Positions 9,061 through 18,047 of a stretch of 64,000 nt of DNA are shown one piece after another. This DNA is from Photobacterium arenosum (lineage in GTDB: Bacteria > Pseudomonadota > Gammaproteobacteria > Enterobacterales > Vibrionaceae), in assembly GCF_014841115.1 (NCBI RefSeq), contig NZ_JACYTP010000001.1, positions 248,001-312,000 of the forward strand, read 5' to 3'. The number at the start of each line of letters is the position of its first letter. Positions within the stretch are counted from its first letter, which is position 1. The notes under the pieces were generated by a model. That model saw nothing but the letters and a program-made list of their open reading frames with translations, searched no databases and was not told where the DNA came from. Both the position numbers and the translations under genes were made by a program.

Positions 9061-9659
9061 TGGTATTTGTTACCTGCCTGATTCTGCAATGTCAGCAGAC
9101 CAAGCAGCACACTGACGCCGTTATCAACCAGCTCATACTGACGGGCTTTCCCCAATACACGGATACCCTGCATTTGCATCACCAGAAAATGGCTGAATTG
9201 CTTCGCATCTGTGTTCATGCTCCATTCGCCCTGTTCCTGCGCGTTTTGAATGGCAGTCTGAAACCGCCCGGCTAGTGTGTTAAACAAGACTCCGCCCGTT
9301 GCCAGTACAGTCTCATCGCAGTGCGCGCGTTCCAGTAAAGCATTTTGCAGAAAGCAACCGCAAGTCTGCTCGCGCTGCAATGACGCAAATCGCTTCAGAT
9401 AAGCCACAATGTCCTCATACCCTGCATTTTCATGCAGCAGTTTTTGAAGTGGAGGAAATGACACTTTCTTCAGGTAATATTCTAATGCTTCACTGAATAA
9501 ACTCGCTTTATCTGTATAAGTGTTGTAGAGACTGAACCGGTTAATTCCCAGACACTCAACCAGATCCGATACGGATGTATCCGCATAGCCTTTCAGCCAA
9601 AAAAGCTCCATGGCCTGAATAAGCTTCTCTTCTCTATCAAAATTTTTGGTCCTAGCCAT
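9057..9659 (-). CDS. TetR/AcrR family transcriptional regulator
   Basis: This 200-residue regulator has an N-terminal helix-turn-helix near residues 25-50 (SVSDLVECLGINRFSLYNTY), preceded by ELFWLKGYADTS. The C-terminal half is the variable ligand domain and contains two close cysteines (TCGC, C99-C101 region) after REQ, a pattern seen in TetR proteins of the NemR/YcdC-like group. It is transcribed away from a glutathione S-transferase across 104 bases, so it probably represses that gene and itself. The inducer is unknown; a reactive electrophile is plausible because of the GST neighbour and the Cys pair. Confidence 0.88.
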   Translation of the reverse strand: MARTKNFDREEKLIQAMELFWLKGYADTSVSDLVECLGINRFSLYNTYTDKASLFSEALEYYLKKVSFPPLQKLLHENAGYEDIVAYLKRFASLQREQTCGCFLQNALLERAHCDETVLATGGVLFNTLAGRFQTAIQNAQEQGEWSMNTDAKQFSHFLVMQMQGIRVLGKARQYELVDNGVSVLLGLLTLQNQAGNKYH

Positions 9660-9698
9660 CTTCTTATCTCTCAGGGTGCTATTTTTGTACTGTCACAC

Positions 9699-9737
9699 TT
9701 GACGTAAAGCACTTCAATAACTTAGATTCTATTCTAA
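9699..9737 (+). promoter_or_regulatory. Candidate promoter and operator between tetR and gst
   Basis: TTGACG at 9699-9704 is followed after 17 bases by TTAGAT at 9722-9727. The putative -10 overlaps the dyad TTAGA(9722-9726)-N6-TCTAA(9733-9737). A repressor bound there would block gst transcription. The neighbouring TetR protein is the obvious candidate; this is inference. Confidence 0.4.
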
Positions 9738-9763
9738 CTGATCATTCCGTTAAAGGAAAAACC

Positions 9764-10378
9764 ATGAAAATCTATGAACTAGCCCCATCGCCAAGTGCTC
9801 GCCGTGTCAGTATTTTCCTTGCGGAAATGGGCATTGACGTTGAACGGATTTCAATTGATATTCGCGGCGGTGAAAACTTATCGGACGCTTTTCATGCTAA
9901 GAGTCAGAATGGACTGATACCTGTTCTTGAACTCGATGACGGCACCACGATTAGCGAGTCTGTCGCCATTTGCCGGTACTTCGATGAAACTCATCCCAGC
10001 GAAAATTCCTTGTTTGGCAATACCCCGCTGGAAAAAGCGCAAGTGGAAATGTGGCAAAGAATCGTGGAATTGAAGGGCTTGTTTGTTGCCCTGCAAGCTT
10101 TCAGAAATATTACCGGCGTCTACAAGGACAGAGAGACCTGTGTGGAATCATGGGGAGAGGTATCACGTCAGCGGTTAATCGCATTTCTGCCTGTACTGGA
10201 TAAACGGCTGTCTGAGTCGGCGTTTGTTGCCGGAGAGAGATTTTCCATTGCTGACATTACGGCATTCGTTATGTGTCACTTCATGGAAAAATTACATATA
10301 ACCGTGGATGGTTCCCTACCGCACATTCAGGCCTGGTTGCAGGCAGTGAGCCAGCGGCCTTCTGTGAGCCAGCAATAA
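9764..10378 (+). CDS. Glutathione S-transferase family protein
   Basis: The 204-residue protein begins with the thioredoxin-like GST_N domain (KIYELAPSPSARRVSIFLAE), with S and R residues where the glutathione-activating Ser/Cys sits. GLIPVLELDDGTTISESVAICRYF contains the cis-Pro and the ES motif that binds the gamma-glutamyl group. The alpha-helical GST_C domain follows (GERFSIADITAFV, N-capping box). A ribosome site AAAGGAAAAACC precedes the ATG. It is divergent from a TetR gene that may control it in response to electrophile stress. Confidence 0.9.
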   Translation: MKIYELAPSPSARRVSIFLAEMGIDVERISIDIRGGENLSDAFHAKSQNGLIPVLELDDGTTISESVAICRYFDETHPSENSLFGNTPLEKAQVEMWQRIVELKGLFVALQAFRNITGVYKDRETCVESWGEVSRQRLIAFLPVLDKRLSESAFVAGERFSIADITAFVMCHFMEKLHITVDGSLPHIQAWLQAVSQRPSVSQQ

Positions 10379-10487
10379 GAGACGGATATCATTGGGCTTT
10401 CTGCCGCCAGCACAACTAACGTACAAGTCAGCATCACTTGGAAAGAGTTGAAATCGACGTGTGAGAACGTACCTGTTCTTATGCCAA

Positions 10488-10516
10488 GCAATGAGTGGCG
10501 AAGTGCCACTCATTGC
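10488..10516 (-). terminator. Long hairpin downstream of yaeQ and gst
   Basis: GCAATGAGTGGC at 10488-10499 is perfectly complementary to GCCACTCATTGC at 10505-10516 with a 5-base loop. It lies 13 bases after the yaeQ stop and 110 bases after the convergent gst stop. No T-run follows on either strand, so it may stabilise 3' ends rather than terminate. Confidence 0.5.
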
Positions 10517-10528
10517 TCGTCAGCAGGT

Positions 10529-11074
10529 TCATTCTCCGCGCTGCCACCACTGCGGTACTATTGTACAGTTGGCTGTTTCACTCGACAGCCAGCAGTGCTC
10601 ACCTTCGATGGTTAGCTGGAGCTGCATGGTTCGTTCTACCATGCCTTCCAGGCATTCGAGTACATCATCTTCAATGAAAACCACGGATACATTTTTTAAT
10701 TGGGCCGCCTTGGATTTCATCGACTGCCACCAGACAGGGGCAGCGTTATCACCATAAGCGTAAATCACAACTTGATCTGCTTTCTGCGAGGCACGGCGAA
10801 GCCTTTTTTCATCAGGCAACCCGAGTTCGAGCCAAAGCTCAATGCCGTCATGCAGGTTTTTTACCCATAGATCGGGTTCATCTGTTTCACATAAGCCTTT
10901 TGTAAAAACCAACGCCTCATCGGCATGTAAACCCCACGCCACTAAACGCAGCATTAAGCGTTGCAACGTTTCTGAAGGATGGCAGGCCAGCGTATGCGAA
11001 CCGTCGAGATAACGACCCCGATCGAGATCGGCGACATTGATATGTGCTTTGTAAATGGTGGCTTTCAGAGCCAT
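10529..11074 (-). CDS. yaeQ: YaeQ family protein
   Basis: The 181-residue protein matches YaeQ throughout: MALKATIYKAHINVADLDRG at the start, the SETLQRLMLRLVAW segment, and DEPDLWVKNLHDGIELWLELG in the middle. YaeQ has a PD-(D/E)XK nuclease-like fold. Its cellular role is not settled. It was once linked to suppression of RfaH loss, which is weak evidence. It is a single gene between convergent gst and an unknown secreted protein. Confidence 0.88.
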   Translation of the reverse strand: MALKATIYKAHINVADLDRGRYLDGSHTLACHPSETLQRLMLRLVAWGLHADEALVFTKGLCETDEPDLWVKNLHDGIELWLELGLPDEKRLRRASQKADQVVIYAYGDNAAPVWWQSMKSKAAQLKNVSVVFIEDDVLECLEGMVERTMQLQLTIEGEHCWLSSETANCTIVPQWWQRGE

Positions 11075-11109
11075 ATTTGGGCTTCTCAGTAAAAATCAAA
11101 ATGAAATAT

Positions 11110-11574
11110 TCAGTATCGCAATGCTGCAAAGCGTTGATTCATCGCTTCAAGCGCATTGGCAACCTGTTGACATTCCAATGTTACACGTTCATCAGAGAAT
11201 TCACTAAACCCATTTACATAATATTCTTGCGAATTGGCCAGTTTCGATTGCCAGGCAATCAAATCGACTTTAGGTAGTTGCTTTTTCACTACTAATCGCC
11301 CGGCCTGAATATATTCTAAGGCAAGGCGGGAATATTCAATGTATTGATGATTAACCTGCGTTCGCGTTTGTTCCATGCTCCGAGTGCATGCTTGCAACAC
11401 TGCGTCTTTTAACATAAAAGTCGTGTACAAATTGATTAAACGTTGTGCATTTTCGCTCAGTGGCTGGCCAGGTACCGGATGTGCGGTAATGCCCGCCGCA
11501 TAGGAAGGAACAGTAATGGTTGCCGTCAGCAGGCTGACGCCCAGCAATCTATGATAAATCCATGATGATTTCAC
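11110..11574 (-). CDS. Secreted protein of unknown function
   Basis: I do not recognise this 154-residue protein. The start is a GTG at 11574, with AGGGG seven bases upstream. A signal peptide is clear (MKSSWIYHRLLGVSLLTATI, cleavage near SYA-AG). The mature part is predicted mainly helical and holds two cysteines, in LQACTRSM and LECQQVAN, which could form one disulphide. It lies 35 bases after yaeQ on the same strand, with no obvious shared function. Confidence 0.6.
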   Translation of the reverse strand: MKSSWIYHRLLGVSLLTATITVPSYAAGITAHPVPGQPLSENAQRLINLYTTFMLKDAVLQACTRSMEQTRTQVNHQYIEYSRLALEYIQAGRLVVKKQLPKVDLIAWQSKLANSQEYYVNGFSEFSDERVTLECQQVANALEAMNQRFAALRY

Positions 11575-11625
11575 GAAAATCCCCTACTTCTACGCAATGA
11601 CAATAATCTCGGCACGCTCTTTTAA

Positions 11626-11940
11626 TCAGAGCGCACCAACAAAGTAGTCGGGGAATAGCTCAGCAATGGCGATTTTTTCAGCAGCCAGCGCCTCTTTCGT
11701 CGATTTAGGCAATTGCTTTATTTTATATTCAAGCTGCATCGCATTGCGTTTATCCCCAACCCGTGAGTACCAGGCAAGTGTCAAGGGGCCTTTTCCTTTA
11801 AGGAAACGCGCCCCTTTCTTACCGGATTGGTGTTCGGAGTAACGACGGAAAACATCCGTCGTTACTCCACAATATAGGCGATTATAGCGTGTACGTATTA
11901 AATAGACAGACCAGATTGGTGCAGGATCACGCTTATTCAC
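11626..11940 (-). CDS. GIY-YIG nuclease-fold protein (YhbQ-like)
   Basis: A 104-residue single GIY-YIG domain. [20 protein letters not shown] gives the modified GIY...YIG core (VYL and YCG), followed by [20 protein letters not shown] with the conserved Arg and His. A C-terminal Glu in [10 protein letters not shown] completes the usual site. Small proteins of this type (YhbQ, UPF0213) are presumed DNA-repair or nuclease-related. The start is a GTG that overlaps the end of yceH by eight bases, so the two are probably co-translated. Confidence 0.85.
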   Translation of the reverse strand: MNKRDPAPIWSVYLIRTRYNRLYCGVTTDVFRRYSEHQSGKKGARFLKGKGPLTLAWYSRVGDKRNAMQLEYKIKQLPKSTKEALAAEKIAIAELFPDYFVGAL

Positions 11941-12610
11941 ATAACTCTCTGATTTTATCTTTCAGTGCTGATACTTCTTCTCTCAATGCGACAACTTCGC
12001 TCTCCAGCAGCGCTAGCCTGTCTTCTACAACATCACTGCATGAACTGTCCGACACATGATCAACGCTGTCTGCGACATCGGAAGAGACACCCACAAAGTC
12101 ATCACCACTAAACAGGTGCATGTAGCGGCTATCGCGCTTCCCGGCTTCACGTGGCAACCTGTGTACAAAAGGCCCTTTACCACCTTCAGCCAGCGCAGTA
12201 AGCACATTCTCAGCTTCCTTCACATCAGCAAAGTGGCATAAGCGATTAGTGCGGGTGCGAATTTCTCCTGCCGTCTGCGTACCTCTCAACAGCAACACAC
12301 AGATAATGCCCTTTTCTTGTTCAGAGAACTGCAGTGTGCTGAATTCAGTATTGCAAAATCGGTGCTGGTATTTAGCCACACGGCTGCCAAACCCTGTTAT
12401 TTCCTGAATTAAACGCTTTGATTTCAGACTCTCAAGCGTGTCCATGACCACTGCTTCATCAAGCGACATGACAGGGTCACGATTGCTTTTTTGATTGCAG
12501 GCAGTCGTAAGCGCATTCAGGGTTAATGGATACTGATCCGGTGTTGTGACTTCTTTTTCCAGCAGACAGCCAATCACTCGGGTTTCAATGTGGGTAAGAG
12601 ACATATCCAT
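11933..12610 (-). CDS. yceH: YceH family protein (DUF480)
   Basis: The 225-residue protein shows the YceH hallmark [31 protein letters not shown] (12520-12430 region) and [19 protein letters not shown]. The fold is two winged helices, suggesting a DNA-binding or regulatory role that has not been defined. A heptad-rich C-terminal tail ([27 protein letters not shown] region) is a predicted coiled coil. It leads a two-gene unit with the GIY-YIG protein. Confidence 0.88.
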   Translation of the reverse strand: MDMSLTHIETRVIGCLLEKEVTTPDQYPLTLNALTTACNQKSNRDPVMSLDEAVVMDTLESLKSKRLIQEITGFGSRVAKYQHRFCNTEFSTLQFSEQEKGIICVLLLRGTQTAGEIRTRTNRLCHFADVKEAENVLTALAEGGKGPFVHRLPREAGKRDSRYMHLFSGDDFVGVSSDVADSVDHVSDSSCSDVVEDRLALLESEVVALREEVSALKDKIRELCE

Positions 12611-12760
12611 ACTTTTTATCCTTTCTTCTTATCAATATCTGGCAACTATGCCGACAGGCATGATGTGAAGAGAGATTAGCATGGTCAAATAATCCGACAA
12701 GCGGAAACGTCGCCATCAGGTCAGATGGTGACCAGAGTCAATGTGTTAGCCGTTGCATGA

Positions 12761-13708
12761 TCAGGTAAATTCAGCGGCAATGTAACAATTTCGGCCTTGC
12801 TCTTTTGCCTGATAAAGCACTTTATCAACAATTTGATAAACATATTCAGGTGACTCCAGCCCGGTTGGCGTCCAGGAAGCCATACCCTGGCTGACTGTGA
12901 TTATCTTTGCTGTCGGGGAATACTGATGCGGAATTTCCAAACTTTCTATACATTGTTTCAGCCGTTCGCATTCTTTCACTGCCCGAGACTGCTCACAATG
13001 ACTCAATAAAACAACAAACTCTTCACCGCCATAACGGGCAACCAGCTCACCTGCCCGGCTAAAGTTGTCTTTAAGCTCTTTCGCAACTAACTGCAGACAG
13101 CGATCACCTTCTAAATGCCCATAGTGGTCGTTATAAGATTTGAAGTGATCGACATCGATCATAATCATGGTCAGCGCTTGATTATTTCGGCCATGCAGCG
13201 CAATAAATTCGGCCAGTTTCTGATCGAGGTACCGGCGATTAGCAATCTTAGTCAGCCCGTCTTCATTAACTTGTTCAGACAGTTTTTCATTTGCCAGCCT
13301 GAGTTGTTCAGACGCTGATTTCAACTGATGCCGCATATTCGCAATACGTTGCATCGCTTTGAGTTTCGAGACCAGTACGGTTTTATCGACTGGCTTCACC
13401 AAGTAATCATCCCCCCCCATGTCAATGGCTTTTGCAATCATTTCAGGTTCTTCATGACCACTCAAAAAAATAATCGGCACCCATTCGGTATGCTGAATAC
13501 GAAGCTGCCTGACAACCTCCACCCCATCCATATCGGGCATGCTGATATCCATCAGTACCAGATCAGGTTCAAAAGCTGGATAGCGCGCAATCGCTTCGAC
13601 ACCAGACCCAACGGCTTCCACGCTATGGCCAAGTCGTTGCAAACGTATTGCCAATTGCAGGCGCTCAACCTGAACATCATCCACCAGCAATATCCGCATT
13701 GCGTCCAT
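12761..13708 (-). CDS. Response regulator with diguanylate cyclase output (REC-GGDEF)
   Basis: This 315-residue protein has an N-terminal receiver domain (ILLVDDVQVERLQL, phospho-acceptor Asp in LVLMDISMPDMDG, Lys in DYLVKPVDK). A helical coiled linker (residues ~125-150) leads to a GGDEF domain (DGLTKIANRRYLDQ). The active loop reads ARYGGEEFVVLL, the GGEEF variant that is normally active, so c-di-GMP synthesis upon phosphorylation is expected. No RxxD inhibitory site is seen at the usual place upstream of GGEEF. No cognate kinase is adjacent; the partner is unknown. It resembles WspR/PleD-type proteins with a single receiver. Confidence 0.93.
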   Translation of the reverse strand: MDAMRILLVDDVQVERLQLAIRLQRLGHSVEAVGSGVEAIARYPAFEPDLVLMDISMPDMDGVEVVRQLRIQHTEWVPIIFLSGHEEPEMIAKAIDMGGDDYLVKPVDKTVLVSKLKAMQRIANMRHQLKSASEQLRLANEKLSEQVNEDGLTKIANRRYLDQKLAEFIALHGRNNQALTMIMIDVDHFKSYNDHYGHLEGDRCLQLVAKELKDNFSRAGELVARYGGEEFVVLLSHCEQSRAVKECERLKQCIESLEIPHQYSPTAKIITVSQGMASWTPTGLESPEYVYQIVDKVLYQAKEQGRNCYIAAEFT

Positions 13709-13974
13709 CAGGTTATCCTATTGAATTTATTTAGCATTGGCTTTATCCATTTATAGCACACAGAGTTGGCTGCGTGATTTATCATTACTCAACACCGGTC
13801 ACAACCTCTCAATTTACTTCCGCATCTGTGCTTGCCAGTTTTGGCCTGAACATCACATTGTAAATACCTTGGTCAGTATCTCTACATCCAACAGGAAAAA
13901 GTCATCTATATTGACTTTTGGTGCCATGTCATTAGGATTCGCTTCCTTTACTTTTTACATGCTTAGGAATTTGT

Positions 13975-14427
13975 ATGTCTGAGATTGAAAAACAAGACCT
14001 GGATCAGGTTGAAAACACAGAATATACACTGGACGATTGTTCACCTGAACTGCGCCAGGTTGTTGAATTCGAAAAAGTGCCTGACGAACTGCTCAACATG
14101 CTGATCAATGTGTATAAAGTCTCAGAGACGACATCACGTGAAGCGTGGGATGAGCTGCCTGGCAGCGCGCAAAATATTTTAGACAACTTTGAACAATTTC
14201 ATGCGCTTGTTGCATTAAGCCAAAGCTATGCCGGTGTTGATTTTCTGACCGAAATGCAAGAAACACAGTTGCCGGATCACATGAGCGAAGAAGAGCAAAG
14301 TGAATACAAAGCAGTGCTTCTTGATAAAGTGCTGCGCAATTGTGTTAAAGACCTGTGCAAGCAATTAAAACAGGCTCGCCGTCATCCGCCAATGAAGAAA
14401 GAGTTCCAAGCTATTTTCAATCAGTAA
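13975..14427 (+). CDS. Conserved Vibrio-type protein of unknown function (possibly DUF3069)
   Basis: This 150-residue acidic protein has no signal peptide or membrane segment. It is predicted all-helical, with a central VPDELLNMLINVYKVSET block and a basic end (KQLKQARRHPPMKKEFQAIF). I think it belongs to the DUF3069 group of vibrios, but this is from memory and unsure. TAGGA lies about 9 bases before the ATG. It is monocistronic and ends at a hairpin. Confidence 0.65.
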   Translation: MSEIEKQDLDQVENTEYTLDDCSPELRQVVEFEKVPDELLNMLINVYKVSETTSREAWDELPGSAQNILDNFEQFHALVALSQSYAGVDFLTEMQETQLPDHMSEEEQSEYKAVLLDKVLRNCVKDLCKQLKQARRHPPMKKEFQAIFNQ

Positions 14428-14431
14428 CATT

Positions 14432-14452
14432 CAGGGAGCATCATGCTCCCTG
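14432..14452 (+). terminator. Hairpin terminator candidate
   Basis: CAGGGAGCA at 14432-14440 pairs with TGCTCCCTG at 14444-14452 around a 3-base loop, five bases after the stop codon. The tail (CCCTTTCC) is poor in T, so termination may be weak. Confidence 0.6.
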
Positions 14453-14531
14453 CCCTTTCCTGTTCTCCCAGAAAGTGCAAAACTGACGGCCATCAACAGC
14501 CTTATCAATCGAACGTTGTTTATATGAGTTC

Positions 14532-14559
14532 TTGAGATAACCGACTCTTTGCTTATACT
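14532..14559 (+). promoter_or_regulatory. Candidate sigma70 promoter of cti
   Basis: TTGAGA at 14532-14537 and TATACT at 14554-14559 are 16 bases apart, and the start codon lies 31 bases after the -10. It is among the best consensus matches in the window. Confidence 0.6.
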
Positions 14560-14589
14560 TATTGCTTTTATGGCAGATATTTATCTCAT

Positions 14590-16986
14590 ATGACTGTTCA
14601 TTTATCCAAACTGACTCGACGTCCGTTGTTACTTCTCCTGGGGTTGATCGTATCCGGTTGTGCAACCTATGCCGGGTTTAATCTCGACCAGATGTACGGC
14701 AAGCCTGCGCCTCAGAAAAGAATTCTGCCTGCTGAAACAAGCCTGGCTCAACGGTATCTCAATGAAGTCAAACCTTTGGTGGAGAATCGCTGCGTAGTTT
14801 GCCATGCCTGCTACGATGCGCCCTGCCAGTTAAAAATGTCCTCCGCCGAAGGCATAGACAGAGGGGCAAACAAAGAAAAAGTCTATCAGGGCACCCGTCT
14901 GATTGCTGCTAACACAACCCGTATGTTCGTGGACGCCCACAGCACTGAAGAATGGCGCAGGAAAGGATTTACAGCAGTACTTAACGAAAGAGTGCAAAGC
15001 TCAGAGGCCAATACGCAGCTCAGTGTAATCTCCAGAATGTTAATGCTGAAACAAACCCATCCCCTGCCTGATGAGCAGGTACTGTCTGGCAACTGGGATT
15101 TCTCCCTGGACAGAAATGAGCAATGTCCGACCATTGAAGAAATGTCAGCTTACGAGCAGAGTTATCCTCTATGGGGCATGCCGTACGGGCTGCCTAAGCT
15201 AGCAGATGATGAAAACCAGATTCTTATGGACTGGATTGCTGCCGGTGCGCCGATGGCAACGCAATATGAGACGCCTCAGGCAGTAAAACCTCAAATAACG
15301 GAGTGGGAAGCTTTTCTCAATGCAGATGATTTAAAACATCAGCTTACCGCGCGCTATCTGTATGAGCACTGGTTTGTTTCGCATCTCTATTTTCCCGATG
15401 CTGAGCAATCAGCTGAGCACCCCCCATTTTTCAGGATTGTACGTTCACGCACAGCACCAGGAAAACCGGTAGATATCATTGCCACCCGTCGTCCCTTTGA
15501 TGATCCTGGCGTTAAGCGCGTTTATTATCGAATCCTGCCGGTTCGGGAAACCATTATAGACAAAACCCATATGCCATTTGCCCTTACCGGCGAACGTATG
15601 GCTCGCCTGAAAGCACACTTCATTAAACCAGACTATACAGTGAGCGCCTTGCCCGGTTATACCCCGGAGCTTGCTGCTAACCCCTTGCTCGCCTTTGAGC
15701 AGTTGCCTGTTGGTGCCCGTTACCGGTATATGATCGACAATGCTCAGCACACTATCATGGGGTTTATCAAAGGTCCTGTCTGTCGGGGTCAATTAGCACT
15801 GAATGTCATCAATGACAGGTTCTGGGTTGTCTTCGTCGATCCAGATATCGCTGACTCACCGCAAGTGGCAGCCTTTTATGCCACTCAGGCCGATAATCTT
15901 CGCTTGCCGGCAGAGAAAAACAGCACCACCCTGCCACTGCATAATTGGGTGACATACTCAAAGCAACAAGGACGGTTTCTTAAGGCAAAAAATGCCTATC
16001 TCAATGATGCTTTGAAAAATGGCCAGCATCTGACGACCGATTTGATCTGGGATGGAGATGGCACCAACGACAACGCTGCCCTTACTATTTTCCGCCATTT
16101 TGACAGCGCAACCGTAGTTAAAGGCTTGGTGGGTGAACAACCCAAAACCGCTTGGGTGCTTGACTATTCACTGATTGAGCGTATCCATTATCTTCTCGTT
16201 GCCGGGTTTGATGTGTACGGCAATTTTGGCCACCAGTTACTGACCAGGATGTATATGGATTTCCTGCGTATGGAAGGTGAGTCAAACTTCCTGTCGCTCC
16301 TCCCTCCTACAACGCGTCGTGCGGAACTTGCCACCTGGTATCAGGATTCGAACCAGAGCCTGTTGCATTATCTTGAAGGTGATATCAACGACTTCTCACA
16401 GCCGTCGGGTATTGAGTATAAAACGTCAAATCCCAAAGCCGAGCTGTTGGGAATGCTGCAGACCAAGCTCAAAGATGTCGATCAGAATAACACCCGTTAT
16501 TCACTGGACAATGTGCAACTCAGTAAAGCGAGTCTCAATCAGTTACGTGCTTTAGCCCGGATACAAGGTCGCCAGGCCACGCTGTTTCCTGAACTGACCT
16601 TTATCATGATTGAGCCAGCAGAGCCAAATACACCACCGCAGTTGCTGACCCTTGTGCGTAACAGCGCGCACAAAAACATTTCAAGTCTGTTCGACGAGGA
16701 GAAAAACCGATTACCGTCTAACGATAATCTGACACTGGTTAACGGTTTGCTTGGCAGTTATCCAAGCGCTTTCTGGCATATCAGAGAAACTGATCTGCCG
16801 GATATTGTTTCGCAAGCGAAGAGAATCTACAGTGAGCAGGATTACCGGGCACTGTTGAATAACGTCGCCGTACGTCGAACTAATCCTGCCTTCTGGGCAT
16901 TCAGCGATAAGTTAAATCAAATCAATCGCCAGTACAGGCCAATTGAAAGTGGCTTGCTGGACTATAACCGCCTGGAAAACCGTTAA
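14590..16986 (+). CDS. cti: Fatty acid cis/trans isomerase (Cti), lipoprotein with haem-binding motif
   Basis: Cti converts cis-unsaturated acyl chains of membrane phospholipids to trans, a fast response to solvents and heat. The 798-residue length is near that of Pseudomonas Cti. A lipobox ends at C24 (GLIVSGC). The c-type haem motif CVVCH is at residues 68-72, followed by ACYDAPCQLK, the Cti signature. Most of the rest is the large periplasmic catalytic region. Family members are periplasmic; the lipobox here suggests outer- or inner-membrane anchoring. It is a single gene with its own promoter and terminator. A delta-9 desaturase at 41.8 kb supplies another route for tuning membrane fluidity. 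Confidence 0.93.
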   Translation: MTVHLSKLTRRPLLLLLGLIVSGCATYAGFNLDQMYGKPAPQKRILPAETSLAQRYLNEVKPLVENRCVVCHACYDAPCQLKMSSAEGIDRGANKEKVYQGTRLIAANTTRMFVDAHSTEEWRRKGFTAVLNERVQSSEANTQLSVISRMLMLKQTHPLPDEQVLSGNWDFSLDRNEQCPTIEEMSAYEQSYPLWGMPYGLPKLADDENQILMDWIAAGAPMATQYETPQAVKPQITEWEAFLNADDLKHQLTARYLYEHWFVSHLYFPDAEQSAEHPPFFRIVRSRTAPGKPVDIIATRRPFDDPGVKRVYYRILPVRETIIDKTHMPFALTGERMARLKAHFIKPDYTVSALPGYTPELAANPLLAFEQLPVGARYRYMIDNAQHTIMGFIKGPVCRGQLALNVINDRFWVVFVDPDIADSPQVAAFYATQADNLRLPAEKNSTTLPLHNWVTYSKQQGRFLKAKNAYLNDALKNGQHLTTDLIWDGDGTNDNAALTIFRHFDSATVVKGLVGEQPKTAWVLDYSLIERIHYLLVAGFDVYGNFGHQLLTRMYMDFLRMEGESNFLSLLPPTTRRAELATWYQDSNQSLLHYLEGDINDFSQPSGIEYKTSNPKAELLGMLQTKLKDVDQNNTRYSLDNVQLSKASLNQLRALARIQGRQATLFPELTFIMIEPAEPNTPPQLLTLVRNSAHKNISSLFDEEKNRLPSNDNLTLVNGLLGSYPSAFWHIRETDLPDIVSQAKRIYSEQDYRALLNNVAVRRTNPAFWAFSDKLNQINRQYRPIESGLLDYNRLENR

Positions 16987-17005
16987 TTCAATACGGTTTC
17001 TGAAA

Positions 17006-17074
17006 CGGCCCAAGTGAAGCGCCCTAACGTTGATCCACAACGCTGCAGGCTCACTTCACCTGGGCCGGTTTTTC
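17006..17074 (+). terminator. Terminator after cti
   Basis: GGCCCAAGTGAAG (17007-17019 area) pairs with CTTCACCTGGGCC (17054-17066) around a long loop, and GGTTTTTC follows. It lies 20 bases past the stop codon. Confidence 0.7.
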
Positions 17075-17151
17075 TTGTTGAAGCCTGAAATGGTACACTC
17101 ACCCTACAGGGGCAAAGATCCCATATTAAGCAATGTAAGCAGAGAATTATC

Positions 17152-17973
17152 ATGCAAGGTACATTAAGTAAAATGCGTTCATCGCTTGGCGATGTCGTCA
17201 GTTATCAACTGCTGGTTGGAGACCAAACCCTCGATCTGAACCCGTTGATTGGTCAACACCTGCAACTCACGTTCAGCGGCAATATTTTCTGTGATGCCTG
17301 CGGAAGAAAAACGAAAAAGAGCTATTCGCAAGGCCATTGCTTTCCGTGTATGAAAAAACTGGCTCGCTGTGACATGTGTGTAATGAAGCCTGAAACCTGC
17401 CACTATGCGCAAGGTACATGCCGGGAGCCTGAATGGGGTGATTCACACTGTATGGTGCCTCACTATGTTTACCTGTCCAATACTTCAGGCCTTAAAGTTG
17501 GGATCACCCGTCATAGCCAAATTCCGACCCGTTGGATTGATCAGGGGGCCACACAGGCTTTACCTATACTAAAAGTGAAAAACCGTCATCTTTCCGGGTT
17601 AGCTGAAGTTGCCTTAGCTGAATTTATTGCCGATAAAACCAACTGGCGAGCAATGCTGAAAGGAGATGCAGCGTCGATCGATTTGACCGCGGAAGCAGAA
17701 AAACTGCTGCCAGCGATTGAGGAAAAGCTACAGGATTTGTTACTGCATTTTGGAGCAGATTCCATTGAACGTCTTAATCAGGACATAGTCGAGATTGCTT
17801 ACCCGGTGAGCTTGTATCCAAAGAAAATACAGTCGCACAATTTCGACAAAGAACCTGTTGTTGAAGGGATTTTACTTGGTATCAAAGGGCAATATCTGAT
17901 ATTCGACACTGGTGTTATCAATGTGCGTAAATTCACCAGCTATGAAGTCTCAGTTCAGACAAGATCTGCGTAA
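17152..17973 (+). CDS. DUF2797 family protein
   Basis: The 273-residue protein has an N-terminal cysteine-rich part: FCDACGRKTKK, HCFPCMKKLARCDMC and METCHYAQGTC-like spacing, probably binding zinc (residues ~43-90). It continues with HYVYLSNTSGLKVGITR, a GIY-YIG-like element (VYL and KVGITR), as in DUF2797 proteins. RWIDQGATQALPI follows as the usual conserved segment. The function of this family is not known; a nucleic-acid role is plausible from the fold. The gene stands alone. Confidence 0.8.
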   Translation: MQGTLSKMRSSLGDVVSYQLLVGDQTLDLNPLIGQHLQLTFSGNIFCDACGRKTKKSYSQGHCFPCMKKLARCDMCVMKPETCHYAQGTCREPEWGDSHCMVPHYVYLSNTSGLKVGITRHSQIPTRWIDQGATQALPILKVKNRHLSGLAEVALAEFIADKTNWRAMLKGDAASIDLTAEAEKLLPAIEEKLQDLLLHFGADSIERLNQDIVEIAYPVSLYPKKIQSHNFDKEPVVEGILLGIKGQYLIFDTGVINVRKFTSYEVSVQTRSA

Positions 17974-17979
17974 TCGCAC

Positions 17980-18015
17980 TGAGCCAGGCAGTTTATGGTA
18001 TGGCTGCCTGGCTCA
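17980..18015. terminator. 12-bp hairpin between convergent genes
   Basis: TGAGCCAGGCAG at 17980-17991 and CTGCCTGGCTCA at 18004-18015 form a perfect 12-bp stem with a 12-base loop. It lies between the DUF2797 stop and the convergent lipoprotein stop. No T-run follows on either side. Confidence 0.5.
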
Positions 18016-18047
18016 CTGTCATCAAGACTGTGTCTTGCCGCGCATCT

